From positions 186,001 through 250,000 of the forward strand of contig NZ_BMWB01000008.1 in NCBI RefSeq assembly GCF_014651015.1: a stretch of DNA of 64,000 nt, read 5' to 3'. A program made the translations under genes and the position numbers. The notes under the pieces were generated by a model. That model did no database searches and was not told the origin of the DNA. It was given only the letters and a program-made list of their open reading frames with translations. Of the stretch, positions 8,857 through 17,629 are shown piece after piece; within the stretch, counting starts at the first letter, position 1, and each line of letters opens with the position of its first letter. The stretch comes from Streptomyces xantholiticus. Lineage in GTDB: Bacteria; Actinomycetota; Actinomycetes; Streptomycetales; Streptomycetaceae.

Positions 8857-8912
8857 GGTGTGTTTCCTTCAGTCGTGGACGCCCGCTATTTGACGTCCTC
8901 TGATACAGGGTA

Positions 8913-8946
8913 CGGGCGGCACGCCCCAAAAGGGTCGTACCGCCCG
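8913..8946 (-). other. Weak hairpin between rpsK and rpoA
   Basis: CGGGCGG and CCGCCCG can pair around a 20-nt loop containing a CCCC/GGG pair. It lies in the 123-bp rpsK-rpoA spacer and is possibly an attenuator or RNA-processing site. The pairing is short, so this is tentative. Confidence 0.35.
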
Positions 8947-8979
8947 GAACACCCTGGTCAAGCAGCAAGCGGCAGTGCG

Positions 8980-9384
8980 TCAGACGCGGCGGCGCTTGGG
9001 GGGACGGCAGCCGTTGTGCGGCGTGGGGGTGACGTCCTGGATCGAGCCGACCTCAAGGCCGGTGGCCTGGAGGGAGCGGATCGCGGTCTCACGGCCGGAG
9101 CCGGGACCCTTGACGAAGACGTCGACCTTGCGCATGCCGTGCTCCTGCGCGCGGCGGGCGGCCGACTCGGCAGCCATCTGCGCGGCGAACGGGGTGGACT
9201 TGCGCGAGCCCTTGAAGCCGACGTGGCCGGCGGAGGCCCAGGAGATCACGTTGCCGGTCGGGTCCGTGATGGACACGATCGTGTTGTTGAACGTGCTCTT
9301 GATGTGCGCGTGGCCGTGAGCGACGTTCTTCTTTTCCTTGCGGCGCACCTTCTTGGCAGCGCCCTGACGTCCCTTGGGGGGCAT
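8980..9384 (-). CDS. rpsK: 30S ribosomal protein S11
   Basis: A 134-aa S11 of the 30S platform. The core motifs HIKSTFNNTIVSITD and KGPGSGRE and the C-terminal NGCRPPKRRRV are intact. ATG start at 9384. It is between rpsM and rpoA in the alpha operon. Confidence 0.98.
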   Translation of the reverse strand: MPPKGRQGAAKKVRRKEKKNVAHGHAHIKSTFNNTIVSITDPTGNVISWASAGHVGFKGSRKSTPFAAQMAAESAARRAQEHGMRKVDVFVKGPGSGRETAIRSLQATGLEVGSIQDVTPTPHNGCRPPKRRRV

Positions 9385-9450
9385 CTCTTAACTCCTACGG
9401 GAGGTGGTCGGTCCTACAGCGAAGACCGCTGATGAGCGTCCGGCTGAGGA

Positions 9451-9831
9451 CTACTTCTTGCCCGGCTTCTTCTTACCGGCGATGGCGCGACGCGGGCCCT
9501 TGCGGGTGCGGGCGTTCGTGCTGGTGCGCTGACCGTGGACCGGCAGGCCACGGCGGTGACGCAGACCCTGGTAGCAGCCGATCTCGACCTTGCGGCGGAT
9601 GTTGGCCTGGATGTCGCGGCGGAGGTCACCTTCGGTCTGGAAGTTGACGTCCACGTACTCGCGGATCTTGACCAGGTCCTCTTCGGCGAGGTCACGAACG
9701 CGGGTGTTCGGGTCGACACCGGTGGCGGCGAGGGTCTCCTGGGACCGGGTGCGGCCGATGCCGAAAACGTAGGTGAGGGCGACCTCGATGCGCTTGTCGC
9801 GCGGGAGGTCAACGCCTTCAAGGCGTGCCAT
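9451..9831 (-). CDS. rpsM: 30S ribosomal protein S13
   Basis: A 126-aa S13 of the 30S head, which contacts tRNA and the intersubunit bridge. It begins MARLEGVDLPRDKR and contains the helix-two-turn-helix region GIGRTRSQ and the motif GLRHRRGLPVHGQRT, ending in a basic KKPGKK tail. ATG at 9831. The next upstream gene is rpmJ. Confidence 0.98.
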   Translation of the reverse strand: MARLEGVDLPRDKRIEVALTYVFGIGRTRSQETLAATGVDPNTRVRDLAEEDLVKIREYVDVNFQTEGDLRRDIQANIRRKVEIGCYQGLRHRRGLPVHGQRTSTNARTRKGPRRAIAGKKKPGKK

Positions 9832-10024
9832 TCATGGCTCCTGATGTAGTCGGAGGTCTTCCGCAGAGCCGTTCCGTGGCCGCCGCCCCTTGACAAGGAG
9901 AGGGAGGTACGGACCAGGTCCCCGGCCTCCACCGGAGGTGTCGCCAGCCATAGCCAGGCGGGCTCTGCGTATGTACGTGATTACTTGCGTCGCGCGATGA
10001 ACTGCGAGTGCAGGTGGTCGTGCG

Positions 10025-10138
10025 TCAGCCCTGGCGCTGCTTGTGGCGCAGGTTGTCGCAGATGACCATGACCCGGCCGTGACGGCGGATCACCTTGCAC
10101 TTGTCGCAGATCTTCTTGACGCTCGGCTTGACCTTCAT
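10025..10138 (-). CDS. rpmJ: 50S ribosomal protein L36 (zinc-binding form)
   Basis: A 37-aa L36 beginning MKVKPSVKKICDKCK and ending LRHKQRQG. Cys11, Cys14, Cys27 and His32 form the zinc ribbon, so this is the C+ form. ATG at 10138, TGA ends at 10025. It lies between infA and rpsM, the classical alpha-operon order. Confidence 0.96.
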   Translation of the reverse strand: MKVKPSVKKICDKCKVIRRHGRVMVICDNLRHKQRQG

Positions 10139-10195
10139 GGGATGTGAGGTTCTCCGGGTCAGTGTCGGCACCCCGCCATGGGGGTGCGACAAGAT

Positions 10196-10417
10196 CTACT
10201 TGTACCGGTAGACGATCCGGCCACGCGTCAGGTCGTACGGAGAGAGCTCCACGACGACCCGGTCGTCCGGAAGGATGCGGATGTAGTGCATACGCATCTT
10301 GCCGGAGATGTGCGCGAGGACCTTGTGACCGTTCTGGAGTTCCACCTTGAACATGGCGTTCGGGAGGGACTCGATCACGGTGCCCTCGATTTCGATGGCA
10401 CCTTGCTTCTTGGCCAC
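10196..10417 (-). CDS. infA: Translation initiation factor IF-1
   Basis: A 73-aa single OB-fold protein that binds the ribosomal A site during initiation. It begins MAKKQGAIEIEGTVIE and ends RGRIVYRYK, full family length. GTG start at 10417. It is the first gene of infA-rpmJ-rpsM-rpsK-rpoA-rplQ, with a promoter at 10499-10528. Confidence 0.98.
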   Translation of the reverse strand: MAKKQGAIEIEGTVIESLPNAMFKVELQNGHKVLAHISGKMRMHYIRILPDDRVVVELSPYDLTRGRIVYRYK

Positions 10418-10498
10418 GCTTCGCCTTTCGAATCGGCTACCTTGATCGACTCCCGGTCACCGCATGCGGACGCACGGATACACGAGAGCCGACGCATC

Positions 10499-10528
10499 AG
10501 TCTACGTCAGGGGCATCCAAAAGACGAA
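10499..10528 (-). promoter_or_regulatory. Promoter upstream of infA
   Basis: On the minus strand a perfect Streptomyces -10 TAGACT (10504-10499) lies 18 bp after a partial -35 TTCGTC (10528-10523). It is in the map-infA spacer and would give an infA leader of about 75 nt. It suggests that the alpha operon is transcribed independently of secY-adk-map. Confidence 0.6.
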
Positions 10529-10558
10529 TCCGCCAAGTCTGCCCATCCAGGAAGATCG

Positions 10559-11395
10559 TTAAGCGAGAGGGTCCGGGGCTGCCGTGACACCCAGCTCGGC
10601 GAGCTTCGCCCTGCCTCCGTCGGGGGCCGTGAGGACCAGCGGGCCCTCCTCGGTGAGCGCGACGGAGTGCTCCCAGTGGGAGGACCAGGTGCCGTCGGTG
10701 GTGATGACGGTCCAGTTGTCGGCCAGGACCTCGGTGTGTGGTGTGCCGAGCGAGACCATCGGCTCGATCGCGAGGCAGAAGCCGGGCACCAGCTTCGGCC
10801 CCCGGCCGCGCTTGCGCGAGACGTAGTTCAGCAGATGGGGGTCCATGTGCATCTCGGTCCCGATGCCGTGGCCGCCGTAGTCCTCGATGATCCCGTACTT
10901 GCCGGTCGCGGGACGCGGCTGGCGGCGGATGTACGTCTCGATGGCACGGGAGATGTCCACGAGGCGGTTGCCGTTCTTCATCGCGGCGATGCCGGCCCAC
11001 ATCGACTCCTCGGTCACCCGGGACAGCTCGATCAACTCCGGAGCGTGACCGCTGCCCACGAACGCGGTGTACGCGGCGTCGCCGTGCCAGCCGTCGACGA
11101 TCGCTCCGCAGTCGATGGAGATGATGTCGCCGTCCTTGAGGACGGTCTTGTCGTCGGGGATGCCGTGGACGACAACCTCGTTGACGGAGGTGCAGATGGT
11201 CGCGGGGAAGCCCCCGTAGCCGAGGAAGTTGGACTTCGCACCGTGGTCGGCGATCACCTTGCGCGCGACCTCGTCGAGGTCCTTGGTCGTGGCGCCCGGC
11301 ACCGCTGCCTTGCGGGTCGCCTCGTGGATGGCGGCGACGACCAGTCCCGCCTCGCGCATCTTCGCGATCTGCTCGGGGGTCTTGATCTGCACCAT
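10559..11395 (-). CDS. map: Methionine aminopeptidase, type I
   Basis: 278 aa; removes the N-terminal Met from nascent proteins. The metal ligands are visible at Asp95, Asp106, His176, Glu211 and Glu242, with the spacing of the E. coli enzyme, and His77 is the substrate-contacting residue. The ATG at 11395 has AAAGG upstream; an in-frame TTG at 11419 is not preferred. It follows adk on the same strand, after a strong hairpin. Confidence 0.96.
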   Translation of the reverse strand: MVQIKTPEQIAKMREAGLVVAAIHEATRKAAVPGATTKDLDEVARKVIADHGAKSNFLGYGGFPATICTSVNEVVVHGIPDDKTVLKDGDIISIDCGAIVDGWHGDAAYTAFVGSGHAPELIELSRVTEESMWAGIAAMKNGNRLVDISRAIETYIRRQPRPATGKYGIIEDYGGHGIGTEMHMDPHLLNYVSRKRGRGPKLVPGFCLAIEPMVSLGTPHTEVLADNWTVITTDGTWSSHWEHSVALTEEGPLVLTAPDGGRAKLAELGVTAAPDPLA

Positions 11396-11440
11396 TGCGG
11401 CGGGCGCCTTTCTGGACAAGGGGTTCGGGGGTCAATCAAC

Positions 11441-11479
11441 GATACGGCCGCGGCGTCCGAAGGACACCGCGGCCGTATC
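11441..11479 (-). terminator. Hairpin between adk and map
   Basis: A perfect 13-bp stem (GATACGGCCGCGG and complement), extended by a TCC-GAA-GGA tip, lies between the adk stop and the map start. No promoter is obvious in the 45 bp left before map, so partial termination with read-through is likely. Confidence 0.65.
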
Positions 11480-11502
11480 TCACAGACTCTTGCGGGCGGG
11501 GG

Positions 11503-12168
11503 TCAGGCCTGTGCGGCCCTGTCCACCTTCAGCGCCTCCATGGCGCGGCCGGTCACATCGCTGACCTTGCCCAGCGCCGAGATGGTGACCACGAGGTTCT
11601 GGGCCCGGTAGTAGTCGATGATGGGCTCGGTCTGCGTGTGGTAGACCTCGAGCCGCTTGCGCACGGTCTCCTCGGAGTCGTCGTCGCGCTGGTACAGGTC
11701 GCCGCCGCACTCGTCGCACACACCCTCGGTCTTCGGCGGGGTGTACGTCACATGGAAGACATGCGCGCTGTTGTTGCGGCACACCCGCCGGCCGGCGATG
11801 CGCTTGACGACCTCGTCCTCGGGGACCTCCAGGTCGAGGACGGCGTCCAGCTTGACGCCCTCGCCGGAGAGCATCTCGTCCAGCGCCTCCGCCTGTCCCA
11901 CGTTCCGCGGGAAGCCGTCCAGCAGGAAGCCGTGTACCGCGTCCGGCTGGGACATGCGGTCCTTGGCCATCCCGATGGTCACCTCGTCCGGGACCAGGTT
12001 GCCGGCGTCCATGTACGCCTTGGCCTGCTTCCCCAGCTCCGTGCCCTGGGAGATGTTGGCGCGGAAGAGGTCGCCCGTGGAGATGTGCGGGATCGACAGG
12101 TTCTTGGCGAGGAACGCGGCCTGCGTTCCCTTGCCGGCACCGGGCGGTCCGACGAGGACGATTCGCAT
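11503..12168 (-). CDS. adk: Adenylate kinase
   Basis: A 221-aa long-form adenylate kinase that interconverts ATP+AMP and 2 ADP. The P-loop GPPGAGKGT spans 7-15. The LID region has RRVCRNN and VCDECGGDLYQRDDD, a partly degenerate Cys-type zinc motif. The ATG at 12168 shares one base with the secY stop (TGATG), so the two are translationally coupled. The open frame upstream belongs to another frame of secY. Confidence 0.97.
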   Translation of the reverse strand: MRIVLVGPPGAGKGTQAAFLAKNLSIPHISTGDLFRANISQGTELGKQAKAYMDAGNLVPDEVTIGMAKDRMSQPDAVHGFLLDGFPRNVGQAEALDEMLSGEGVKLDAVLDLEVPEDEVVKRIAGRRVCRNNSAHVFHVTYTPPKTEGVCDECGGDLYQRDDDSEETVRKRLEVYHTQTEPIIDYYRAQNLVVTISALGKVSDVTGRAMEALKVDRAAQA

Positions 12169-13487
12169 CAGCGGAGGAACCCTTCGTAATTGCGCTGCTG
12201 GAGCTGGCTCTCGATCTGCTTCACGGTCTCCAGACCCACACCCACGATGATGAGGATGCTCGTCCCGCCGAACGGGAAGTTCTGGTTCGCGCCTCCGAAG
12301 CCTGCCAACGCCATCGTCGGAACAAGAGCAATCAGACCCAGGTACAGCGAGCCCGGCCAAGTGATCCTGTTGAGCACGTAGCTCAGGTACTCGGCAGTAG
12401 GCCGACCGGCCCGGATACCCGGGATGAAGCCACCATACTTCTTCATGTTGTCCGCGACTTCCTCGGGGTTGAACGAGATCGCCACATAGAAGAAGGCGAA
12501 GAACACGATCAGGAGGAAGTACGTGACGATGTAGTAGGGGTGGTCACCCTTGACGAAGTGGGCTTCGATCCAGGTTTTCCAGGCCGACTGCGAGTTCGAG
12601 AACTGCGCAACGAGCGCCGGGATGTAGAGCAGCGACGAGGCGAAGATGACGGGAATCACACCCGCCTGGTTCACCTTGAGCGGGATGTAAGTGGACGTAC
12701 CGCCGTACGACCTGCGGCCGATCATGCGCTTCGCGTACTGCACGGGGATGCGCCGCTGGGCCTGCTCAACGAAGACGACCAGCGCCACCATCACGAAGCC
12801 GATCAGGATGACCGTGCCGAACTCGATCCAGCCCTGCGCGAGCTTGCCGCTCTCCTTGATGGCCCACAGAGCACCCGGGAAGCCGGCGGCGATCGAGATG
12901 AACATCAGGATCGACATGCCGTTGCCGATGCCACGGTCGGTGATGAGCTCACCGAGCCACATGACCGCGGCCGTACCGGCGGTCATGGTGACGACCATCA
13001 CGATCGTGGTGAAGATCGAGCGGTCCGGCACGATCTCGTTGCCGACCGGGCAGCTGGCGAAGAGGGCGCCGCTCCGGGCGGTGGCGACCAGACCGGTGCC
13101 CTGCAGGACGGCCAGCGCCACCGTCAGGTACCGCGTGTACTGGGTGATCTTCGCGGTGCCGGACTGGCCCTCCTTCTTGAGAGCCTCCAGCCGCGGGATG
13201 ACCACGGTCAGCAGCTGCAGGATGATGCTCGCCGTGATGTACGGCATGATGCCGAGCGCGAAGATGGTGATCTGCAGCAGCGCTCCGCCGCTGAACATGT
13301 TCACCAGCCCGAACAGGCTGTTGTTGCCCTTCGTGGCCGCGTCGACACAGATCTGGACGTTCTGGTAGCTGACGCCTGGAACCGGGATGTGGGACCCGAT
13401 TCGGTACAGAACGATGATGGCCAGTGTGAAGAGCAGCTTCTTGCGCAGGTCGGGCGTCTTGAACGCCCGGGCGAACGCGGTGAGCAC
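12168..13487 (-). CDS. secY: Protein translocase subunit SecY
   Basis: A 439-aa channel subunit of the Sec translocon with ten predicted transmembrane helices. Landmarks are GSHIPVPGV in the first periplasmic region, the cytoplasmic loop RRIPVQYAKRMIGRR, and the C-terminal SQLQQRNYEGFLR. GTG start at 13487 after AGGAGG. First gene of secY-adk-map. The 222-bp gap from rplO contains a terminator, so secY probably has its own promoter. Confidence 0.98.
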   Translation of the reverse strand: MLTAFARAFKTPDLRKKLLFTLAIIVLYRIGSHIPVPGVSYQNVQICVDAATKGNNSLFGLVNMFSGGALLQITIFALGIMPYITASIILQLLTVVIPRLEALKKEGQSGTAKITQYTRYLTVALAVLQGTGLVATARSGALFASCPVGNEIVPDRSIFTTIVMVVTMTAGTAAVMWLGELITDRGIGNGMSILMFISIAAGFPGALWAIKESGKLAQGWIEFGTVILIGFVMVALVVFVEQAQRRIPVQYAKRMIGRRSYGGTSTYIPLKVNQAGVIPVIFASSLLYIPALVAQFSNSQSAWKTWIEAHFVKGDHPYYIVTYFLLIVFFAFFYVAISFNPEEVADNMKKYGGFIPGIRAGRPTAEYLSYVLNRITWPGSLYLGLIALVPTMALAGFGGANQNFPFGGTSILIIVGVGLETVKQIESQLQQRNYEGFLR

Positions 13488-13650
13488 GGTGCCTCCTGCG
13501 ACCCCCGCGCTACTGCGTCAGAGGTGACGGTCTTGAGGATCGACGAATACGTATCAGGCAAAATCCGCACGGCCTGCCAGTAGGCACACCGGGCTGAAGT
13601 TAACAACGCACGACACCTTACCGGCGACCGTGCCCGCCAAGGAACGACCA

Positions 13651-13684
13651 ACCGGGGATGCCCCTTTTGAAAGGCATCCCCGGT
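13651..13684 (-). terminator. Terminator hairpin between rplO and secY
   Basis: A perfect 12-bp stem (ACCGGGGATGCC and its complement) with a 10-nt loop. It separates the spc ribosomal genes from secY, a break that is not present in the classical E. coli spc operon. Confidence 0.7.
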
Positions 13685-13709
13685 CGGGTGTTCAAGCCAT
13701 CGAGACGTC

Positions 13710-14165
13710 TCAGACGAGCTCGGTGACGGTGCCGCCGGCGGCGGCAATCTTCTCCTTGGCGGAGCCGGAGACGGCGTCGACCGTCACCTGCAGCGCCACG
13801 GAGATCTCGCCCTGGCCCAGGACCTTGACGAGGCTGTTCTTGCGCACGGCACCCTTGCCGACCAGGTCGGCGACGGTGACCTCACCACCCTGCGGGTACA
13901 GGGCCGCGAGCTTGTCCAGGTTGACGACCTGGTACTCGGTGCGGAACGGGTTCTTGAAGCCCTTGAGCTTCGGGAGGCGCATGTGGAGGGGCATCTGCCC
14001 GCCCTCGAAGCGCTCCGGAACCTGGTAACGGGCCTTGGTGCCCTTGGTACCACGACCGGCCGTCTTACCCTTCGACGCCTCACCACGACCCACACGGGTC
14101 TTGGCGGTCTTGGCGCCCGGGGCGGGACGGAGGTTGTGGACCTTCAGCGGCTTCTGCTCCGCCAT
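13710..14165 (-). CDS. rplO: 50S ribosomal protein L15
   Basis: A 151-aa L15, a late-assembly protein of the large subunit. It starts MAEQKPLKVHNLRPAPGAKTA and contains the Gly/Lys-rich region GRGEASKGKTAGRGTKG. ATG at 14165, one base after the rpmD stop. It is the last gene of the spc cluster before the terminator. Confidence 0.97.
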   Translation of the reverse strand: MAEQKPLKVHNLRPAPGAKTAKTRVGRGEASKGKTAGRGTKGTKARYQVPERFEGGQMPLHMRLPKLKGFKNPFRTEYQVVNLDKLAALYPQGGEVTVADLVGKGAVRKNSLVKVLGQGEISVALQVTVDAVSGSAKEKIAAAGGTVTELV

Positions 14166-14166
14166 G

Positions 14167-14349
14167 TCAGTCGACCTCCTCGACCGTCACGAGGTGGCGG
14201 ACGGTGTGCACCATTCCGCGGAACTCGGGGCGGTCCTCCTTGACGACCACGTCGTTCAGGCGCTTGAGCCCGAGCGAACGCAGGGTGTCACGGTGGTTCT
14301 GCTTGCTGCCGATGTACGACTTGGTCTGCGTGATCTTGAGGCGAGCCAT
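14167..14349 (-). CDS. rpmD: 50S ribosomal protein L30
   Basis: A 60-aa L30 (MARLKITQTKSYIGSKQNHR start, IRHLVTVEEVD-like end). The ATG at 14349 shares a base with the rpsE stop (TAATG). The longer open frame to 14538 is only the shadow of rpsE. Confidence 0.97.
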   Translation of the reverse strand: MARLKITQTKSYIGSKQNHRDTLRSLGLKRLNDVVVKEDRPEFRGMVHTVRHLVTVEEVD

Positions 14350-14954
14350 TACGCACCCGCTCCCGCACGCGCACGCAGCAGAGCCGCGGGGGCGACGTCC
14401 TCGAGCGGCAGACCACGGCGAGCCGCGATCTCCTCGGGACGCTGCAGGCCCTTGAGGGCCGCCACGGTCGCGTGCACGATGTTGATCGCGTTGTCCGAGC
14501 CGAGCGACTTCGACAGGATGTCGTGCACGCCCGCGCACTCGAGCACGGCGCGCACCGGGCCACCGGCGATAACACCGGTACCGGGGGAAGCCGGCTTGAG
14601 CAGAACGACGCCGGCAGCCTTCTCGCCCTGAATCGGGTGCGGGATGGTGCCCTGGATACGGGGGACCTTGAAGAAGTGCTTCTTGGCCTCCTCAACACCC
14701 TTGGCGATGGCGGCCGGCACCTCCTTGGCCTTGCCGTAACCGACGCCTACGGTGCCGTCACCGTCACCCACCACGACGAGCGCGGTGAAGCTGAAGCGAC
14801 GACCACCCTTGACAACCTTGGCGACGCGGTTGATCGCGACAACGCGCTCAACGTACGCGGTCTTCTCGGCGGCAGCTGCGCCACCGTCGCGACCCTTCCG
14901 GTCCCGCCGCTCGCCGCCACCGGCACCGCTTCCGCGGCGCTGGGGTCCAGCCAT
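14349..14954 (-). CDS. rpsE: 30S ribosomal protein S5
   Basis: A 201-aa S5, which acts in decoding accuracy and mRNA unwinding at the entry channel. The double-stranded-RNA-binding motif KVVKGGRRFSFTALVVVGD and the VGYGKAKEVPAAI stretch are intact. A Gly/Arg-rich N-terminal extension (about 35 residues) is actinobacterial. ATG at 14954. Confidence 0.98.
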   Translation of the reverse strand: MAGPQRRGSGAGGGERRDRKGRDGGAAAAEKTAYVERVVAINRVAKVVKGGRRFSFTALVVVGDGDGTVGVGYGKAKEVPAAIAKGVEEAKKHFFKVPRIQGTIPHPIQGEKAAGVVLLKPASPGTGVIAGGPVRAVLECAGVHDILSKSLGSDNAINIVHATVAALKGLQRPEEIAARRGLPLEDVAPAALLRARAGAGA

Positions 14955-15000
14955 TGGATTTACCTCTCTCTGTTACGTCCGTTAGTCCCGGAACCGGGGC

Positions 15001-15384
15001 TCAGAACTTCAGCCCGGCCTCGCGGGCGGCGTCAGCCAGAGCGGCAATGCGCCCGGCGTACCTGTTGCCACCACGGTCGAACACGACGGCCTCGACGCCG
15101 GCGGCCTTGGCGCGCTCGGCGACCAGGGAACCGACCTGCTTGGCCTGGGCGCTCTTGTCGCCCTCGCCACCACGGATCGAGGTGTCCAGGGTCGACGCCG
15201 AGGCGAGCGTGTGGCCCGCGATGTCGTCGATGACCTGGGCCACGATGTGGCGGTTGGAACGCGTCACGACCAGGCGCGGACGCTCCGGCGTACCGGAGAC
15301 GTGCTTGCGGACGCGGATGTGGCGGCGCTTGATGGCGGCGCGCTTGTACGCGTCACCCTTGGCAATCTTCACACCGTATGCCAT
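15001..15384 (-). CDS. rplR: 50S ribosomal protein L18
   Basis: A 127-aa L18, which binds 5S rRNA with L5. It starts MAYGVKIAKGDAYKRAAIKRR and ends RIAALADAAREAGLKF. ATG at 15384, 3 nt after the rplF stop; rpsE follows after 46 nt. Confidence 0.97.
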   Translation of the reverse strand: MAYGVKIAKGDAYKRAAIKRRHIRVRKHVSGTPERPRLVVTRSNRHIVAQVIDDIAGHTLASASTLDTSIRGGEGDKSAQAKQVGSLVAERAKAAGVEAVVFDRGGNRYAGRIAALADAAREAGLKF

Positions 15385-15387
15385 GGC

Positions 15388-15927
15388 TTACTTACCCGCC
15401 TTTCCGACCTTGCGGCGGATGACCTCGCCCGCGTACTTCACGCCCTTGGCCTTGTACGGGTCGGGCTTGCGCAGCTTGCGGATGTTCGCGGCGACCTCGC
15501 CGACCTTCTGCTTGTCGATGCCCTCGACCGAGAACTTGGTCGGCGACTCGACCTTGAAGGAGATGCCCTCGGGGGCCTCCACCAGGATCGGGTGGCTGTA
15601 GCCGAGCTGGAACTCCAGGTTGGAGCCCTTCGCGGCGACGCGGTAACCGACACCGCTGATCTCGAGCGCCTTGGTGTATCCCTGGGTCACACCGGTGATC
15701 ATGTTCGCCACCAGCGTGCGGGACAGGCCGTGCAGGGCCTTGTTCTGACGCTCGTCGTTGGGACGGGTGACGTTGAGCACGCCCTCCTCGCCCTTAACAA
15801 TCTCGATCGGCGCGGCGACGGTGTGCGTGAGGGTGCCCTTGGAACCCTTCACGGTGACCGTGCGGCCATCGATGGTGACGTCCACACCGGCGGGAACCTG
15901 GATGGGGAGCTTGCCGATTCGCGACAT
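15388..15927 (-). CDS. rplF: 50S ribosomal protein L6
   Basis: A 179-aa L6 near the factor-binding site of the large subunit, with its two repeated alpha/beta domains. Begins MSRIGKLPIQVPAGV and ends EVIRRKVGKAGK. ATG at 15927. It lies between rpsH and rplR. Confidence 0.98.
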   Translation of the reverse strand: MSRIGKLPIQVPAGVDVTIDGRTVTVKGSKGTLTHTVAAPIEIVKGEEGVLNVTRPNDERQNKALHGLSRTLVANMITGVTQGYTKALEISGVGYRVAAKGSNLEFQLGYSHPILVEAPEGISFKVESPTKFSVEGIDKQKVGEVAANIRKLRKPDPYKAKGVKYAGEVIRRKVGKAGK

Positions 15928-15948
15928 GAGCTTTTCCTCCGTTCCCGA

Positions 15949-16347
15949 CTACCAGACGTAGGCGAGGACTTCCCCACCCACGCCCTTCTTCTGAGCCTGC
16001 TGGCCGGTCAGGAGACCGTGGGACGTGGAGATGATCGCCACGCCCAGGCCGCCGAGGACCTTCGGCAGGTTGGTGGACTTCGCGTAAACGCGCAGACCCG
16101 GCTTGGAGATGCGCTTGATGCCGGCGATCGAACGCTCACGGTTCGGGCCGAACTTCAGCTCGAGGACGAGGTTCTTGCCGACCTCGGCGTCCTCGACCTT
16201 CCAGCCGGTGATGAAACCCTCCTGCTGGAGGATCTCGGCGATGTGCGACTTGATCTTGCTGTGCGGCATCACCACGGAGTCGTGGTACGCCGAGTTCGCG
16301 TTACGCAGACGCGTCAGCATGTCTGCGATCGGATCAGTCATGGTCAT
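15949..16347 (-). CDS. rpsH: 30S ribosomal protein S8
   Basis: A 132-aa S8, which binds 16S rRNA helix 21 and in many bacteria autoregulates the spc operon. Begins MTMTDPIADMLTRLRNAN and contains the STSHGLLTGQQAQ signature. I chose ATG 16347 with GAAGG upstream; ATG 16341 is the alternative. A 208-bp spacer separates it from rpsZ, unusually long for this cluster. Confidence 0.96.
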   Translation of the reverse strand: MTMTDPIADMLTRLRNANSAYHDSVVMPHSKIKSHIAEILQQEGFITGWKVEDAEVGKNLVLELKFGPNRERSIAGIKRISKPGLRVYAKSTNLPKVLGGLGVAIISTSHGLLTGQQAQKKGVGGEVLAYVW

Positions 16348-16555
16348 GAATTGGCCTTCGGCCTCTCTCGCCGGGGTTTCCTGTATGCGCCATCCCTCTC
16401 CCCACACTGAGGCGGGACGGGTGCGGCGCGGGGACCTACGGCGTAGTAAGTCGTACGGGCGGCAGACGCCCAACCCTCCTAGCCTAAGCCATGGAGAGAA
16501 GGGCCCCTGCCAACCCTCTGCTTACCGAGAGACTCCGGTTTTCCCGATTAAGGGA

Positions 16556-16741
16556 CTACCAGGAGCTCTTGGTCACGCCCGGCAGCTCGCCACGGTGAGC
16601 CATCTCACGAAGGCACACGCGGCACAGGCCGAACTTGCGGTACACGGAGTGCGGACGGCCGCAGCGCTGGCAGCGGGTGTACGCACGCACACCGAACTTG
16701 GGCTTACGAGCAGCCTTGGCAATCAGAGCCTTCTTCGCCAT
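16556..16741 (-). CDS. rpsZ: 30S ribosomal protein S14, zinc-binding type Z
   Basis: A 61-aa short S14. Cys24-x2-Cys27 and Cys40-x2-Cys43 form the zinc knuckle, so this is the C+ type. It ends in the family tail LPGVTKSSW. ATG at 16741, 5 nt after the rplE stop. Confidence 0.97.
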   Translation of the reverse strand: MAKKALIAKAARKPKFGVRAYTRCQRCGRPHSVYRKFGLCRVCLREMAHRGELPGVTKSSW

Positions 16742-16746
16742 CTCGC

Positions 16747-17304
16747 TTACGCCTCCTTGAACGGGAAGCCGAGGTGACGGAGAAGCGCGCGGCCCTCAGC
16801 GTCGTTGGTCGCCGTGGTGACCACGGTGATGTCCATACCCCGGACGCGGTCGATCTTGTCCTGGTCGATCTCGTGGAACATGACCTGCTCCGTGAGACCG
16901 AAGGTGTAGTTGCCACGGCCGTCGAACTGCTTGGGGGACAGGCCGCGGAAGTCGCGGATGCGCGGGAGCGCGAGCGACAGGGTGCGGTCCAGGAACTCCC
17001 ACATGCGGTCGCCACGGAGCGTGACGTGGGCACCGATCGGCTGGCCCTCACGCAGCTTGAACTGCGCGATGGACTTGCGGGCCTTGGTGACGGCCGGCTT
17101 CTGACCGGTGATCGTGGTGAGGTCGCGAATCGCGCCGTCGATCAGCTTGGAGTCGCGGGCGGCGTCGCCCACACCCATGTTGACCACGATCTTGACGAGG
17201 CCCGGGACCTGCATGACGTTCTCGTAGGAGAACTCCTCACGCAGCTTGCCCGCGATCTCCTCGCGGTACTTCGTCTTCAGACGCGGAGTGGTGGTGGTAG
17301 CCAT
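16747..17304 (-). CDS. rplE: 50S ribosomal protein L5
   Basis: A 185-aa L5, which binds 5S rRNA and contacts P-site tRNA. Contains the signature VNMGVGDAARDSKLIDGA and ends with LLRHLGFPFKEA. Its ATG shares a base with the rplX stop (TGATG at 17304). Confidence 0.98.
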   Translation of the reverse strand: MATTTTPRLKTKYREEIAGKLREEFSYENVMQVPGLVKIVVNMGVGDAARDSKLIDGAIRDLTTITGQKPAVTKARKSIAQFKLREGQPIGAHVTLRGDRMWEFLDRTLSLALPRIRDFRGLSPKQFDGRGNYTFGLTEQVMFHEIDQDKIDRVRGMDITVVTTATNDAEGRALLRHLGFPFKEA

Positions 17305-17627
17305 CAGATGTCCTCACCCGTCCGCTTGGCAACGCGGATCTTGTTGCCCTCGTCGTCGAAGCGGTAACCGACGCGCGTGACGACCTTGTTGCCGTCCTTC
17401 TCCACGACGAGCTGAACGTTGCTCACGTGGATCGGGGCCTCGGTCGTGACGATGCCACCGGTCTGCGAACCGCGAGCGGTCTGACCGGCCTTCGTGTGCT
17501 TCTTGACCCGGTTGACACCCTCGACCAGGACGCGGTCCTCGCGGGGGAAGGCCGCGATGACCTTGCCCTGCTTGCCCTTGTCCTTACCGGTGATGACCTG
17601 AACCAGGTCGCCCTTCTTGATCTTCAT
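17304..17627 (-). CDS. rplX: 50S ribosomal protein L24
   Basis: A 107-aa KOW-domain protein that initiates large-subunit assembly. Begins MKIKKGDLVQVITGKDKGKQ. ATG at 17627, directly after rplN (2-nt gap) and overlapping rplE by one base. Confidence 0.98.
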   Translation of the reverse strand: MKIKKGDLVQVITGKDKGKQGKVIAAFPREDRVLVEGVNRVKKHTKAGQTARGSQTGGIVTTEAPIHVSNVQLVVEKDGNKVVTRVGYRFDDEGNKIRVAKRTGEDI

Positions 17628-17629
17628 GC